A stretch of DNA of 64,000 nt, taken from Streptococcus constellatus subsp. constellatus. Lineage in GTDB: Bacteria; Bacillota; Bacilli; Lactobacillales; Streptococcaceae. How positions within the stretch are numbered: the stretch's first letter is position 1; every line of letters starts with the position of its first letter. A model generated the notes under the pieces. It was given only the letters and a program-made list of their open reading frames with translations. It did no database searches and was not told the DNA's origin. A program made the position numbers and the translations under genes. Positions 44,352 through 56,142 of the stretch are shown piece after piece. The stretch covers positions 1,178,001 through 1,242,000 of the forward strand of contig NZ_AP014647.1 in assembly GCF_023167545.1 (NCBI RefSeq), in the 5' to 3' direction.

Positions 44352-46781
44352 CTACCTCACTTCTTCAGGCTTGGTTGTCATTTTCTGATAAAGGATTGTG
44401 TCTTTCGGGAATTTATCAAGGAAAGGGACAATGGTATTTCCAAAGAACAAAAGTCCTTCTCCTGCATTGGAATTGGTTACATATTTTAGCTGTGGCTGTG
44501 AGATTTTAAGTTTCCTTGCTAAAATCTCTCTATCTCCTGAAGCCTGATTAAGCATTAAAACAAAGTCCGTATTATCAAAGATATTTTCAATTTCCTTGCT
44601 CATAAGTAAGTCTTTGACATTTTGTGTAATGCCTGTCGGGATTCCTCCCCACTTACGAAATCTTTTCCAAATTTCTACGGAATAGGAAGCTGTCTGCTCA
44701 TCTTTTAACAATAAGTGAAACTCGTCGATATAGTACCTTGTAGCCTTATTTCCTCTGTTTTGCGATACCTTATTCCACACCTGATCCTGAATAACAAGCA
44801 TTCCGATTTTTTTAAGCTGTGAGCCTAACTCCTTAATATCAAAACAAAGTAGCTGCTTATTTAAGTCCACATTGGACTGATGGTTAAATACATTTAAGGA
44901 TCCTGTTACATAAATCTCCATTTCCGTTGCCAGCTTTTTACCGACTTTTTCTTCCTGATTTTTGAGCATATCATACAGGTTTTGAAGAATCGGCATATTA
45001 CAAGGCTTTGGATTTTCAAAATACTTTTCATAAATCTTAGGAAGGCATCTGTCTATAACCGACTTTTCTTCTGCTGTAAGACCACTACCGCCAACTACTA
45101 ATTCAAGCATCGACATAATGAAGTTTGCTTTATCTTTCAGTGGTGCGTCCCCATCGCCATAGTTCATATTTATATCTAAAGGATTAAGGTAGTCTTTTGA
45201 CTTACTGCTGACCTTTATTACTTCTCCTTTAAACTGACGAACAAGGTTTCCGTACTCGCCTTCCGGATCGCAGATAATAACGTCATCATCCGTTGTAAGA
45301 ATGGCATTTGCCATTTCTCTTTTTGCACTAAAGGATTTACCACTTCCCGGAGTTCCGAGAATTAAACCGTTCGGGTTTTTCAATTTCTTTCTATCAGCCA
45401 TAATCAGGTTATGGCTTAGGGCATTTAGTCCATAATACAAACTGTTCGCCGAATTTATGAAAAGCTCCTCTGTGGTAAAAGGCATAAATACTGCCGTAGA
45501 TGATGAGGTTAGTCCTCTGTCAATTTCAATCTTATTTACCCCAAGTGGAAGTACACTGATTAAGCCCTGCTCCTGTGAGTGATCAAGTCTTTTTAACTTG
45601 CAATTATGCTTATTGGCAATGGAGCTGATTTGAGAAATGGTATTGTCCAGCCTTTGAATTGTCCTTGCAAAGTTCATAAAGATGATGGTTACGACAAACA
45701 TACGCTCATCTCTTGTCTGAAGGTCTTTTAAGAGGCTTTTTACATCTTCCCCATAGGTGATTAAATCACTTGGAAGAATGTCCATATCATAACCGCTTCT
45801 TACAGCCTTTTTATTCTCCTCAATCTTCATCTTGTCAATATCGGTATTTTTTCTTTTTACCATCTTGATGGCTTCCGACTGTTCGATTGCCTTGATATGA
45901 AAAGAGATATTGATGTTATCGTCTATATCCAAAAACTCTGCAAGCATACGGTCTGAAAGCTCACTTGCAAGGATTTGAAAATGACTTGCTGCTCCGATAA
46001 ATTTCCCAAACTTAAAATACCTTGACGGTGTAAAGTTAAATTCATCAGGAGCAATATATGTCTTTGTGCTTTCTTTCTTCTTTAAGTCCTTATATGAAAA
46101 TTCAAAGGTCTTATTGGGATTTAAAACATCATGAAGTATCTTCAGCCTTTCTTCTCCGTTTAGACTTTCTGCTCTTACTCCCATACTTTTAAGACTTGAT
46201 AATATATCTATCTCCAGTCTTTCAAGTTTTGATGTTGCCTGCTCTAAATTATCCGCTTCCACTGTAAAGGTTACATACTTTGATTTTTTCAGTCCGTTAT
46301 TTCCCTTTACAATCTGGCTTTTCAGCATTTCTCTAAACTCAAGGCGAATATCGTCAAAACCGTCCTTTTTATCCGGTATTTGAATGGCTGATTTCATTTC
46401 TTCATTTCTGCCAAGCTGATTAATATATGAAAACTCTATGCTGACACTTGGATCAAAGGAATTAAGAAAATTTGCAAACTGATTAAAAATCAAATCTCTA
46501 TCTTCTTCTAAGGCAAGCTGATAGTTTATATCCTCAAAGGCAATACTCTTATTAAAATGCTTTTCATCAATCTGACATATCCCGCTTTTTAAGAGTCTAA
46601 GATAGGGAATGGTATCTTCAACAGTGTATCTTTTCGGTTCTTTCCTAAAGATAAGGTCAAGTAATCCGCCCCTATCTTTTTTAGACTTTCCCTTATTTTG
46701 CTTTAAGTCCTGTTTTTGACTTCTTAACTTCTTTTGGTTTTGTTCTAACTTTAGCTGCTGAATTTTTCTTTTGTCTTTCAA
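44352..46781 (-). CDS. virB4: VirB4-family transfer ATPase of the ICE
   Basis: An 809-residue conjugation ATPase. Walker A is LGTPGSGKSFSAKRE (about 473-487) and Walker B is TRYYIDEFHLLLK (about 690-702); GIPTGITQNVKDLL follows. It is of the CD1110-type VirB4 found in Tn1549-like elements, unrelated at the sequence level to Tn916 Orf16 beyond the shared fold. The start is TTG 46781 with AAGGAGG 6-7 bp upstream, inside the prgI gene; the 89-bp overlap suggests translational coupling. Confidence 0.95.
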   Translation of the reverse strand: MKDKRKIQQLKLEQNQKKLRSQKQDLKQNKGKSKKDRGGLLDLIFRKEPKRYTVEDTIPYLRLLKSGICQIDEKHFNKSIAFEDINYQLALEEDRDLIFNQFANFLNSFDPSVSIEFSYINQLGRNEEMKSAIQIPDKKDGFDDIRLEFREMLKSQIVKGNNGLKKSKYVTFTVEADNLEQATSKLERLEIDILSSLKSMGVRAESLNGEERLKILHDVLNPNKTFEFSYKDLKKKESTKTYIAPDEFNFTPSRYFKFGKFIGAASHFQILASELSDRMLAEFLDIDDNINISFHIKAIEQSEAIKMVKRKNTDIDKMKIEENKKAVRSGYDMDILPSDLITYGEDVKSLLKDLQTRDERMFVVTIIFMNFARTIQRLDNTISQISSIANKHNCKLKRLDHSQEQGLISVLPLGVNKIEIDRGLTSSSTAVFMPFTTEELFINSANSLYYGLNALSHNLIMADRKKLKNPNGLILGTPGSGKSFSAKREMANAILTTDDDVIICDPEGEYGNLVRQFKGEVIKVSSKSKDYLNPLDINMNYGDGDAPLKDKANFIMSMLELVVGGSGLTAEEKSVIDRCLPKIYEKYFENPKPCNMPILQNLYDMLKNQEEKVGKKLATEMEIYVTGSLNVFNHQSNVDLNKQLLCFDIKELGSQLKKIGMLVIQDQVWNKVSQNRGNKATRYYIDEFHLLLKDEQTASYSVEIWKRFRKWGGIPTGITQNVKDLLMSKEIENIFDNTDFVLMLNQASGDREILARKLKISQPQLKYVTNSNAGEGLLFFGNTIVPFLDKFPKDTILYQKMTTKPEEVR

Positions 46782-47082
46782 GATAAACCTCCTTTCTCAC
46801 TCTTTTTTGTGGCTGATAAAATTTGTGAAGGTAAATATACTTAAAATATTTCTCAAAGCTAAGTCCGTCCTTTTCAAAAAGAGTTATGAAAAATATAGGG
46901 AGAGTGGACACAATGAGAAAGATGACTGCTATATCATTTGGAACGACCTTTCGCATAAATAAATAGATTGGTATTCCAATAAGTCCTGCAATCGTAAAAC
47001 CTATAAGCTGTCTTTTCGTCAAATTGAATGCAACCTTTGTTTTTACCTTCTTTAAGTCTTTTGGGATAGGTACATACGCCAT
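46693..47082 (-). CDS. PrgI-family membrane protein
   Basis: A 129-residue VirB3-like protein. It starts MAYVPIPKDLKKVKTKVAFN, typical of PrgI, with two membrane helices (about 26-43 and 50-70) and a basic C-terminus rich in Lys. PrgI proteins form part of the inner membrane complex and are always next to VirB4. The virB4 start lies inside its 3' end. It begins 3 bp after the small coiled-coil gene upstream. Confidence 0.93.
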   Translation of the reverse strand: MAYVPIPKDLKKVKTKVAFNLTKRQLIGFTIAGLIGIPIYLFMRKVVPNDIAVIFLIVSTLPIFFITLFEKDGLSFEKYFKYIYLHKFYQPQKRVRKEVYLERQKKNSAAKVRTKPKEVKKSKTGLKAK

Positions 47083-47085
47083 AAC

Positions 47086-47352
47086 TTACCTCCCATCTTC
47101 TTTTCCCTTTGAAAGCTCCTCTATATGCTCATATACGGAGCCGATTTCTTCCTGAATACTTGCAATCTGTTCATCTGTACTTCTGTTATATCTTTCCTGC
47201 ATTAGACAAAAATCATTGTGGCAGCGACCGATGTCTTTTGTTCTTTCTTCCAAATCATTCTCTTTGATGTGAAGCCTGATTCTATCCATCACTGCCAAAA
47301 TACCTGTTCCAACTGCTACCGCTATCAATACTGTTTTTCTTTTGTTCATCAT
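47086..47352 (-). CDS. Small membrane protein with coiled coil, unknown function
   Basis: An 88-residue protein with one N-terminal hydrophobic segment (KTVLIAVAVGTGILAVM, about 5-21) and a charged helical tail (RSTDEQIASIQEEIGSVYEH). I do not recognise a named family. It lies between the TrbL-like and PrgI genes with short gaps, so it is probably a minor part of the transfer channel. It may start at either of two neighbouring ATG codons. Confidence 0.72.
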   Translation of the reverse strand: MMNKRKTVLIAVAVGTGILAVMDRIRLHIKENDLEERTKDIGRCHNDFCLMQERYNRSTDEQIASIQEEIGSVYEHIEELSKGKEDGR

Positions 47353-47366
47353 ATCTATCCTTTCTT

Positions 47367-48230
47367 TTAGTGTGCATTTAATACGCTTTTGGCCAGTGTT
47401 CCGCTCTTTAGCATCATTAACCCCAGCAAAACCGCATATCCAAGTATCGTAAAGGTACTTGTGTGTATATCTGTTATTTGTATTGTCTTAACTAATACTG
47501 CGTATATTCCAAGACAAACCATTAAAAAGAGTCCTTGTAATCCTATGGCAAATAAGCCTTTGATATAGTTTGTTCCGATTTGTCCCCACTCTTTGTTTCC
47601 CATTGTGGCAAAAGGAATGGCTGAAACGGATGAGTAAACATAAATCTCAAACATTCTGCCGTATACCACAAGCATAATCACAATGGAAATGACCTGTATT
47701 GCCACCTTTATGAGCGAGGTTTCAAAGAGTATCATGACAAGCTCTCCAAGACCTTTATCTTTTAAGCCTTCTACCATCGTTACAATCTGATCTCCAGAGA
47801 TAACGGCAGAGGTGTTAATTACCCCTGCCGCTTTATTTACCATGTGCTGTGCCACATCAAAGACTGCCATAGAAAACTGAAAAGCATGGGACACTAACCA
47901 TACGGCAATCCACATCTTTATGATGTATTTGAAAAATTCAAAGGTATCCGTATCGTGCATATTGTTCTTTTGCATAACCATATTGATAAGCTCGATACAA
48001 AGGACTGCCGTTATGATTAGCCCTGCAATGGGGATAATGACAGAGTCGTTAATGCTTTTGATAAAACTAAAAACCTGTCCATTCCACCCCATCGGTGTCT
48101 TTCCCACATCCGTTGCAATCGCACCAACTTTATCGTTGATGTCAAGAAACATGGACTCTAAGTTTGCTTGGATACCGCCCAGTAGAAGATCTTTGAAAAA
48201 CTCCTCTATCTTGTCGAATATCCCAAACAT
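47367..48230 (-). CDS. TrbL/VirB6-like (CD0411 family) membrane protein
   Basis: A 287-residue polytopic protein with about six membrane segments, including VIIPIAGLIITAVLCIELIN and GLFAIGLQGLFLMVCLGIYA. It begins MFGIFDKIEEFFKDLLLGGI, typical of the conserved VirB6-like protein in CTn elements. It forms the core of the inner-membrane channel. AAGGAG lies 7 bp before ATG. It follows the Maff2 gene by 19 bp. Confidence 0.9.
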   Translation of the reverse strand: MFGIFDKIEEFFKDLLLGGIQANLESMFLDINDKVGAIATDVGKTPMGWNGQVFSFIKSINDSVIIPIAGLIITAVLCIELINMVMQKNNMHDTDTFEFFKYIIKMWIAVWLVSHAFQFSMAVFDVAQHMVNKAAGVINTSAVISGDQIVTMVEGLKDKGLGELVMILFETSLIKVAIQVISIVIMLVVYGRMFEIYVYSSVSAIPFATMGNKEWGQIGTNYIKGLFAIGLQGLFLMVCLGIYAVLVKTIQITDIHTSTFTILGYAVLLGLMMLKSGTLAKSVLNAH

Positions 48231-48249
48231 TTAATTTCTCCTTTTCTTC

Positions 48250-48465
48250 TTACTTGAGTACATTTGCAAGAAGCGGAATCAGCTTTAATCCGATAAGGAC
48301 AATACCGCCTCCTGCCATAAGCTGCTTAATGCCCTGAGATTTTGCACCCGGATTGTCATTACCATAACCTTCCATCAGGTTAATAACGCCCCATGCTCCA
48401 AGTCCTGCACCTACTGCCATAACTAAAATCTTTAATACATTTACTGCCTGTGTAAAAAATTCCAT
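48250..48465 (-). CDS. Maff2-family small membrane protein
   Basis: A 71-residue protein with two hydrophobic helices, LKILVMAVGAGLGAWGVINL (about 11-30) and LMAGGGIVLIGLKLIPLLAN (about 49-68), joined by a short polar loop. This is the Maff2 family, which has the size and shape of VirB2-type pilins and always sits before the TrbL-like gene in Tn1549-type elements. The start follows GGAGG; the gene begins 3 bp after the SSB stop. Confidence 0.92.
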   Translation of the reverse strand: MEFFTQAVNVLKILVMAVGAGLGAWGVINLMEGYGNDNPGAKSQGIKQLMAGGGIVLIGLKLIPLLANVLK

Positions 48466-48468
48466 AAT

Positions 48469-48780
48469 TTATTCCTCCTCGTTTTCTTCTTTCTTTTCAA
48501 TTTTGTTGTATGACTTCACAACAAAGTTTTTGTAAGTCTTTCCATCTTTTTCACGCTTCTTAAAGTATCCAAAGATATGGATCAAATCACCTTTTTCAAA
48601 GGCTTTTGCTGTTTCTGACTTTTCACCATAGGCTGCACAATTGATATATTCCTTGCCTTTCCCATACTTTTTTACAAGCGTAAAGTTTACAACTTCAACC
48701 GTTTCTCCCTCTTTGTCAAAACTTGAAAAAGTTGGTTCTGCCAATAAGTTGGCATTGATGTTAATCATTTCTTGCTTCAT
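48469..48780 (-). CDS. ssb: Single-strand DNA-binding protein of the ICE
   Basis: A 103-residue OB-fold SSB-like protein (MKQEMININANLLAEPTFSS...), with VVNFTLVKKYGKGKEYINCA and FEKGDLIHIFGYFKKREKDG. It lacks the acidic DDDIPF tail of chromosomal SSB, ending instead KKEENEEE. It probably covers transferred single-stranded DNA. It lies just downstream of a terminator pair that isolates it from the coupling protein gene, so it may begin its own transcription unit with the Maff2-to-DUF4366 genes. Confidence 0.88.
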   Translation of the reverse strand: MKQEMININANLLAEPTFSSFDKEGETVEVVNFTLVKKYGKGKEYINCAAYGEKSETAKAFEKGDLIHIFGYFKKREKDGKTYKNFVVKSYNKIEKKEENEEE

Positions 48781-48805
48781 TAAAAATTTCTCCTTTTCTT
48801 TTCAA

Positions 48806-48842
48806 TAAAAAAAGCGATCGGAGTTTTTCTTTTCCAATCGCT
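48806..48842 (-). terminator. Terminator upstream of ssb
   Basis: AGCGATTGGA / TCCGATCGCT (48833-48842 and 48813-48822) is followed by a run of T residues (48813-48806) on the minus strand. Placed before ssb and after the microORF at 48857-48892, it could act as an attenuator. Confidence 0.8.
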
Positions 48843-48856
48843 GATACTCTTGCTAT

Positions 48857-48892
48857 TTAGTTTTCCTTAGTGGGACTTCTTATCCTTACCAT
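48857..48892 (-). CDS. 11-codon micro-ORF between two terminators
   Basis: ATG 48892 follows AGGAGG with 4-5 bp spacing and encodes MVRIRSPTKEN before a TAA. It lies between the terminator at the end of the coupling protein gene and the terminator before ssb. The strong ribosome site is the main reason to list it. It could be a leader peptide; translation is not proven. Confidence 0.3.
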   Translation of the reverse strand: MVRIRSPTKEN

Positions 48893-48915
48893 CTTTCCTC
48901 CTGATTTTGAGTAAT

Positions 48916-48952
48916 AAAAAAGCAGCAAATCTATGTTCTTTAGACTTACTGC
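48916..48952 (-). terminator. Terminator at the end of the coupling protein gene
   Basis: GCAGTAAGTCTA / TAGATTTGCTGC (48941-48952 and 48922-48933) is followed by TTTTTTATT. Its first arm overlaps the last codons of the VirD4-like gene. Confidence 0.8.
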
Positions 48953-50730
48953 ACTCTTGTAATAACCGTTTCTCTATTTAATTTTGCTTTCCCTTTTCTC
49001 TTGATATATTCCTCAATATCAAAGGCATTTTTCTTATTAAAATCTTCAAGTAACTTGTAATTCTTATGCTTTGTAATATCAAATTTATCTGATAAAAACG
49101 GTCTTACACCTCTAAGCTGAAAGATACATTTACTGCCATCCATAACCGTTATCTCATCTTGACTCATCAGCTCTTTTCCTGTCTTTTGGTAATTGAGTCC
49201 ATAACTATTAGCATTGGAGCGTGTTTCAGAAGTGTTATATAGATCTATCGTTTCCTTTCCAAGCGTTTCTGATAGCTCTTTTAATGTGGTCTTTTCCTTT
49301 CCACCTAAAAACAATGTACTATCACAGTTGCCCACGATTGTGTCAGCATTATCCTTATATATCGCCTTTAACTGAGATTGTGCTTGCAAAATAATGCTTG
49401 CAGATATTTCTCTTGAACGGATTGTCGCTATTAACTTCTCAAACTTTGGAATTAAGCCGATATTTGCAAACTCATCAAGAAGGCATCTTACATGAACAGG
49501 TAATCTTCCTCCATACTCATCATCTGCCTTATCACAAAGTAGATTAAATAACTGTGAGTACATGATAGATACCACAAAGTTAAAAGTATCATCTGTATCA
49601 GATATAATGACAAAAAGTGCTGTCTTTCTATCTCCAAGAGTATCAAGCTCAAGTTCATCTTCTTTCATCAAGTCCCTAAGTTCCTGAATATCAAAAGGAG
49701 CAAGTCTTGCACCACATGAAATAAGAATAGACTTCGCCGTTTTTCCAGCAGCAAGTTTGTATTTCTTATATTGCTTTACCGCAAAGTGCGTAGGCTCTTT
49801 CTTTTCCAATGCTTCAAATAGTCTATCAATGGGATTCATATATGTTTCATCATCTTCCCTGACTTCTGAAGCATCTATCATATCCAGTAGTGTCGCAAAG
49901 TTCTTTTCTTCTCTTGGAGCTTCATAAAAAATATAACCTATCAAAGCCGTATAGTAGAGTTTCTCGGCTTTCACCCAAAAATCCTCACCTGCCTTTTCCC
50001 CTTCACCCTTAGTGTTTGCAATGATTGTCTGCACTAATTTGAGGATGTCTTTTTCACTTCTGAGATAGGCAAAGGGATTGTACTTCATACTCTTTTTGAA
50101 GTTGATGGTATTTAAGATTTTTATCTCATAGCCATTATCTTCAAGCATCTTGCCACACTCAATGACTATCGTTCCTTTAGGATCTGTAACACAATATGAC
50201 GAGTGCATTTGCATTAGGTTTGGCTTTACATAAAATCTCGTCTTTCCGGAGCCAGAACCACCAATAACAAGTACATTCTTATTTCTTGCATACTTTGGAT
50301 TTGCCGGTCTGCCATTCATGGTTAATCGCTCTGTTTGAGTAAGCAAGATATTGTTTTGGAACTTTTCATCCACATACGGCTCTATATCTTTTCTCGTTCC
50401 CCATCGGGCTGAACCATACTCTTTCCCCTGTCTGAACTTTTTTGCATTTTTACCTTTGGTATAGACAATAAATTTAATTAAAACTGCCACTCCCACGCCC
50501 ATTAAAATATCTATTGGATGAATGCTCGGAATAAAGCTCATGGTATTAAGCTCTAATATTCCTTGAAATATTTTATCTATTACATCGCCACCTGTATAGG
50601 CTCTTACATGGTGAGAGAAGATGTTTCCAACATAGAAAAATGCAAGATAGGGAATATTCTGCTTGAAAAACTTTGACTTATCTTGCACCTTAAATAAGCC
50701 TTTGATGTCTTTTAGTATCTTATCTATCAT
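48946..50730 (-). CDS. VirD4/TraG-type coupling protein of the ICE
   Basis: A 594-residue coupling protein. It has N-terminal membrane segments (about 26-45 and 67-88; IHPIDILMGVGVAVLIKFIV), Walker A VIGGSGSGKTRFYVKPN (about 150-166) and Walker B RCLLDEFANIGLIPKFEKLI (about 398-417), then the QAQSQL motif. It is the TraG/VirD4 family, distinct from the FtsK-like coupling protein of Tn916. Start and the pcfB stop overlap by 4 bp. Confidence 0.95.
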   Translation of the reverse strand: MIDKILKDIKGLFKVQDKSKFFKQNIPYLAFFYVGNIFSHHVRAYTGGDVIDKIFQGILELNTMSFIPSIHPIDILMGVGVAVLIKFIVYTKGKNAKKFRQGKEYGSARWGTRKDIEPYVDEKFQNNILLTQTERLTMNGRPANPKYARNKNVLVIGGSGSGKTRFYVKPNLMQMHSSYCVTDPKGTIVIECGKMLEDNGYEIKILNTINFKKSMKYNPFAYLRSEKDILKLVQTIIANTKGEGEKAGEDFWVKAEKLYYTALIGYIFYEAPREEKNFATLLDMIDASEVREDDETYMNPIDRLFEALEKKEPTHFAVKQYKKYKLAAGKTAKSILISCGARLAPFDIQELRDLMKEDELELDTLGDRKTALFVIISDTDDTFNFVVSIMYSQLFNLLCDKADDEYGGRLPVHVRCLLDEFANIGLIPKFEKLIATIRSREISASIILQAQSQLKAIYKDNADTIVGNCDSTLFLGGKEKTTLKELSETLGKETIDLYNTSETRSNANSYGLNYQKTGKELMSQDEITVMDGSKCIFQLRGVRPFLSDKFDITKHKNYKLLEDFNKKNAFDIEEYIKRKGKAKLNRETVITRVQ

Positions 50731-51212
50731 AGGCTCTGCTCCTTTTGTTTATTCTTGACTTTATCTTTAGAAAGAGCGTTCTTTGCCATTTCCTTGAACT
50801 TCTCAATATTCTTGTGGATAGATTCTTTTCTTTCCGTTTTCTTTTCTGATTCCGAAAGAGCGTGTTTAAAGGCTTTATCCATGACTTTCATGTCTTTTGC
50901 CTGAAAGAATACGGAGTATTTACCGCTTTCTTTATCTTTCATCACCGAAAACTTTACCCCATACCGATTAAGTTCCTTTTTCAGTTCCTTCAGCTCTGCT
51001 TCTTCTACCGGAATTTCTTCAAGCTGTCCCTTTTTAACCATATCTTTTAGCTTTACTTCATTTCCGTTAGCATTAACCAGCTTTTCCAGTCCTCCAAGTT
51101 TTTCAGCCTCTTTCATCAGTTTCTTTAATAAGTTCAGAATTAGCTTTCCTGTTACTTTAGCAGCTTTCACTTCCATGTTAAGCGTTTTTCTTGCGATTTC
51201 TTCATTGATCAA
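50727..51212 (-). CDS. pcfB: PcfB (DUF3801) family protein
   Basis: A 161-residue soluble protein beginning MINEEIARKTLNMEVKAAKV and including LKKELNRYGVKFSVMKDKES, the DUF3801/PcfB core. In pCF10, PcfB helps the coupling protein find the relaxosome. It overlaps the VirD4-like gene and the DnaC-like gene by 4 bp each, forming a tight operon. Confidence 0.92.
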   Translation of the reverse strand: MINEEIARKTLNMEVKAAKVTGKLILNLLKKLMKEAEKLGGLEKLVNANGNEVKLKDMVKKGQLEEIPVEEAELKELKKELNRYGVKFSVMKDKESGKYSVFFQAKDMKVMDKAFKHALSESEKKTERKESIHKNIEKFKEMAKNALSKDKVKNKQKEQSL

Positions 51213-52060
51213 GTTCTCTCACCTCCAGTCAGTAATCTTTCTTTATTCCTCTTTAATTTTTCTTCCTGAATAACTTTCCTGTAATCTTCTCCGAGTACCA
51301 TCACAGGAATACACATCTCGATAATTCTTGAGTAAATTCTTTGGTATTCCACACTCTCCGTACAGTTTTCAATTTGGCTGTATGAAAGATTTGTGGTAAA
51401 GATTGTTGGCTTATGCTTTAAGTACCTGTTATTGACAATGTTATATACCTGCTCTTTGGCATAGCTTGTATCTCTTTCAATTCCTAAATCATCTAAGATG
51501 AGAACGGAAGTGTTTACAAGGGATTCGATATATGCGTTTTTATCAATGTCAAATCCTCCTTTTTGCAGTTCGTTGATTATCTGTGAAAAGTTTCTAATCT
51601 TAACGCTTATCTGATACTGTTCAATCAGTGCATTGGCAATAGAGCAGGCAAGATAGGTCTTTCCGCTTCCAACTGTTCCATAGAACAGAAGTCCGATATT
51701 TTCCTTTTTCATCAATTCATAATCTTTTACAAAATTCTTTGCGATGATAAGACTCTGATTTTCTTTTCCCTGATAGTTTTCAAAGGTATATGACCACTGA
51801 ATAATAGATGTGAAGCAGATACTTTTTAATCTCTCGATTTCAAGCTGCTTTTGTCTTTCTTTTTCTTTTGCTTCTCTATCTCTATCGCATTTACAAGCTG
51901 TCTTAAATATCATCTGCTTTCCGAAAAATTCTAATGCTTTTCCATCTTTTCTTTCATGGCACACTTTACAGTAGGCGTGTCCGTCTTTGATGTATTCTTT
52001 TTCAGGATTGAAGCTGTATTCCACATCTTCTATCATCACTTTTTCTAATTCTTTAATCAT
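51209..52060 (-). CDS. DnaC/IstB-like ATPase
   Basis: A 283-residue AAA+ protein. A Cys motif near the start (CKVCHERKDG ... CKCDRD, about 37-60) resembles zinc-binding ends of phage DnaC proteins. Walker A is GTVGSGKTYLACSIA (about 128-142) and Walker B is VLILDDLGIERD (about 187-198). It probably loads a helicase at the element's replication origin together with RepA upstream. It overlaps both neighbours by 4 bp. Confidence 0.92.
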   Translation of the reverse strand: MIKELEKVMIEDVEYSFNPEKEYIKDGHAYCKVCHERKDGKALEFFGKQMIFKTACKCDRDREAKEKERQKQLEIERLKSICFTSIIQWSYTFENYQGKENQSLIIAKNFVKDYELMKKENIGLLFYGTVGSGKTYLACSIANALIEQYQISVKIRNFSQIINELQKGGFDIDKNAYIESLVNTSVLILDDLGIERDTSYAKEQVYNIVNNRYLKHKPTIFTTNLSYSQIENCTESVEYQRIYSRIIEMCIPVMVLGEDYRKVIQEEKLKRNKERLLTGGERT

Positions 52061-52827
52061 AAATGTACTCCCTTGTTATATTCCTCCCATGTAGGGATAT
52101 TGGTTTTTTTCTTACTTCCCTGATCTTTATAAAACCAAGAAAGGATTGTTGCTTTATGGTCTTTATATGTCTTTCCGGTACTTTGAAGATAGGTTGATAG
52201 TCTTTCAATGTAGTTATCAAGCTCTCCTGCCATTATTATTTGTAATTCTCCTATGTCTTCGTCCTTTAAAAAGACATTTTGAAATGTTCCAAGTCCGCTT
52301 TTCCCAAAACTATATTCTCTCTTACTATACTTACTCTTATTATTCTCTATATAGTTAGAGTCAACATTTTGAACTTCCTGAAGTTCATTTTCTTTACTTC
52401 TGAGGTTAAAATCTCTTACTTCTGAAGTTAAGTTTTTTGACTTCTGAAAGTCATTTTCTTTTACCGCTATTATGCTCATAAAATCTTTAACATAAATGAC
52501 ATTCGGCTTACCAAGTCCAAGCCTTACTCTTTCAATCAGTCCTATTCCTTTTTTGCTGTCTAACTCGTCCAATGTTTTTATGGCAGTAGGCTTTGAGATA
52601 TTTCTTCTTCTCATAATTTCTTCAACAGTAAAATAGATAAATACTCTGCCTTCCTTGTCCACCCAGTTATTCTTAAAGGACATTCCTGTGCGTTTCAAAA
52701 GCATGGAGTATAGAATAATGGCTTCAGCAGACAGTCCCTTAAATTCTTCTCCGTCTACTAATATTTCAGGCACTTTCAGAAAGTTAAATCGCTCTGCTTC
52801 TCTGTTATAGAAATAGTCAAAGTCCAT
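52057..52827 (-). CDS. repA: RepA_N-family replication initiator
   Basis: A 256-residue replication initiator. The N-terminal RepA_N winged-helix domain (about 10-115) has FLKVPEILVDGEEFKGLSAE and EEIMRRRNISKPTAIKTLDE. The C-terminal part has YKDHKATILSWFYKDQ, typical of RepA of Tn1549-type elements. It indicates that the excised ICE can replicate. AAGGAGGGAGG lies just upstream of ATG 52827. Confidence 0.92.
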   Translation of the reverse strand: MDFDYFYNREAERFNFLKVPEILVDGEEFKGLSAEAIILYSMLLKRTGMSFKNNWVDKEGRVFIYFTVEEIMRRRNISKPTAIKTLDELDSKKGIGLIERVRLGLGKPNVIYVKDFMSIIAVKENDFQKSKNLTSEVRDFNLRSKENELQEVQNVDSNYIENNKSKYSKREYSFGKSGLGTFQNVFLKDEDIGELQIIMAGELDNYIERLSTYLQSTGKTYKDHKATILSWFYKDQGSKKKTNIPTWEEYNKGVHL

Positions 52828-52860
52828 GCAAGATCACCTCCCTCCTTAAAAATTTGCAAA

Positions 52861-52892
52861 GAAAAAGACGATAGTTTTTTCATCTATCGCCT
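52861..52892 (-). terminator. Terminator before repA
   Basis: GGCGATAG / CTATCGTC (52884-52891 and 52867-52874) followed by TTTTTC on the minus strand ends the short leftward unit at the ICE right end, 33 bp upstream of the repA start. Readthrough into repA may be controlled here. Confidence 0.75.
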
Positions 52893-52917
52893 TTGGTAAC
52901 CATTTTTATGAAATTTT

Positions 52918-53199
52918 TTAGATTGATTTTATTGCCTCATTGATACCTTGTAAAAAAGCTATAACAGTTGCACCAACCATCGGTATTCCGTATGGACTAA
53001 CTAAGAATCCAATAATCAATGCTTCTATTCCGATGGTAACTTCTTTTTGCAGAAAAGATGCAATTGCTCCAAATATACAAAACATCATCAGCAAATATAG
53101 TAGGGCTGTTCCGATACCAAGTAGAAATGTCAGAAATGCTGTGAGGATACTTAACACCAAGCTAATTGGGAATAAGATTATTTTTATTATCCATCTCAT
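52918..53199 (-). CDS. CD1845-like small membrane protein
   Basis: A 93-residue protein with two or three membrane helices (IIKIILFPISLVLSILTAFL, LLGIGTALLYLLMMFCIFGA, AVTIGIEALIIGFLV-like region). It is the kind of small membrane protein found just before repA in Tn1549-type elements (CD1845 family). The role is unknown. It lies 6 bp after the small ORF that reaches the att site. Confidence 0.85.
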   Translation of the reverse strand: MRWIIKIILFPISLVLSILTAFLTFLLGIGTALLYLLMMFCIFGAIASFLQKEVTIGIEALIIGFLVSPYGIPMVGATVIAFLQGINEAIKSI

Positions 53200-53205
53200 A
53201 ATTTC

Positions 53206-53363
53206 TTATTCCTCACTTTCAAAAACATTCTTTGTATCTCCACACACCATATCAATGCAAACATTCACATCCATATAATTTTTTAAGACTTTTTTTCGTC
53301 CTCCCTCTCCGTCTTCTACAAATACATAATGCTTGTAAAACTGCTTAAAATGCAGTATTTTCA

Positions 53364-53364
<1 letters not shown>
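53206..53364 (-). CDS. Small ICE protein at the rlmD junction, start uncertain
   Basis: A frame of 52 codons from GTG 53364 (or 62 from a GTG at 53394 inside rlmD). The product (KILHFKQFYKHYVFVEDGEG...) is soluble and charged; I do not recognise a family. The GTG overlaps the rlmD stop (TAGTG), so after integration it could be translated by ribosomes leaving rlmD. In the circular ICE its 5' region would come from the other ICE end, outside this window. Confidence 0.5.
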
Positions 53365-56130
<2,766 letters not shown>

Positions 56131-56142
56131 GATTTCTCCAAT

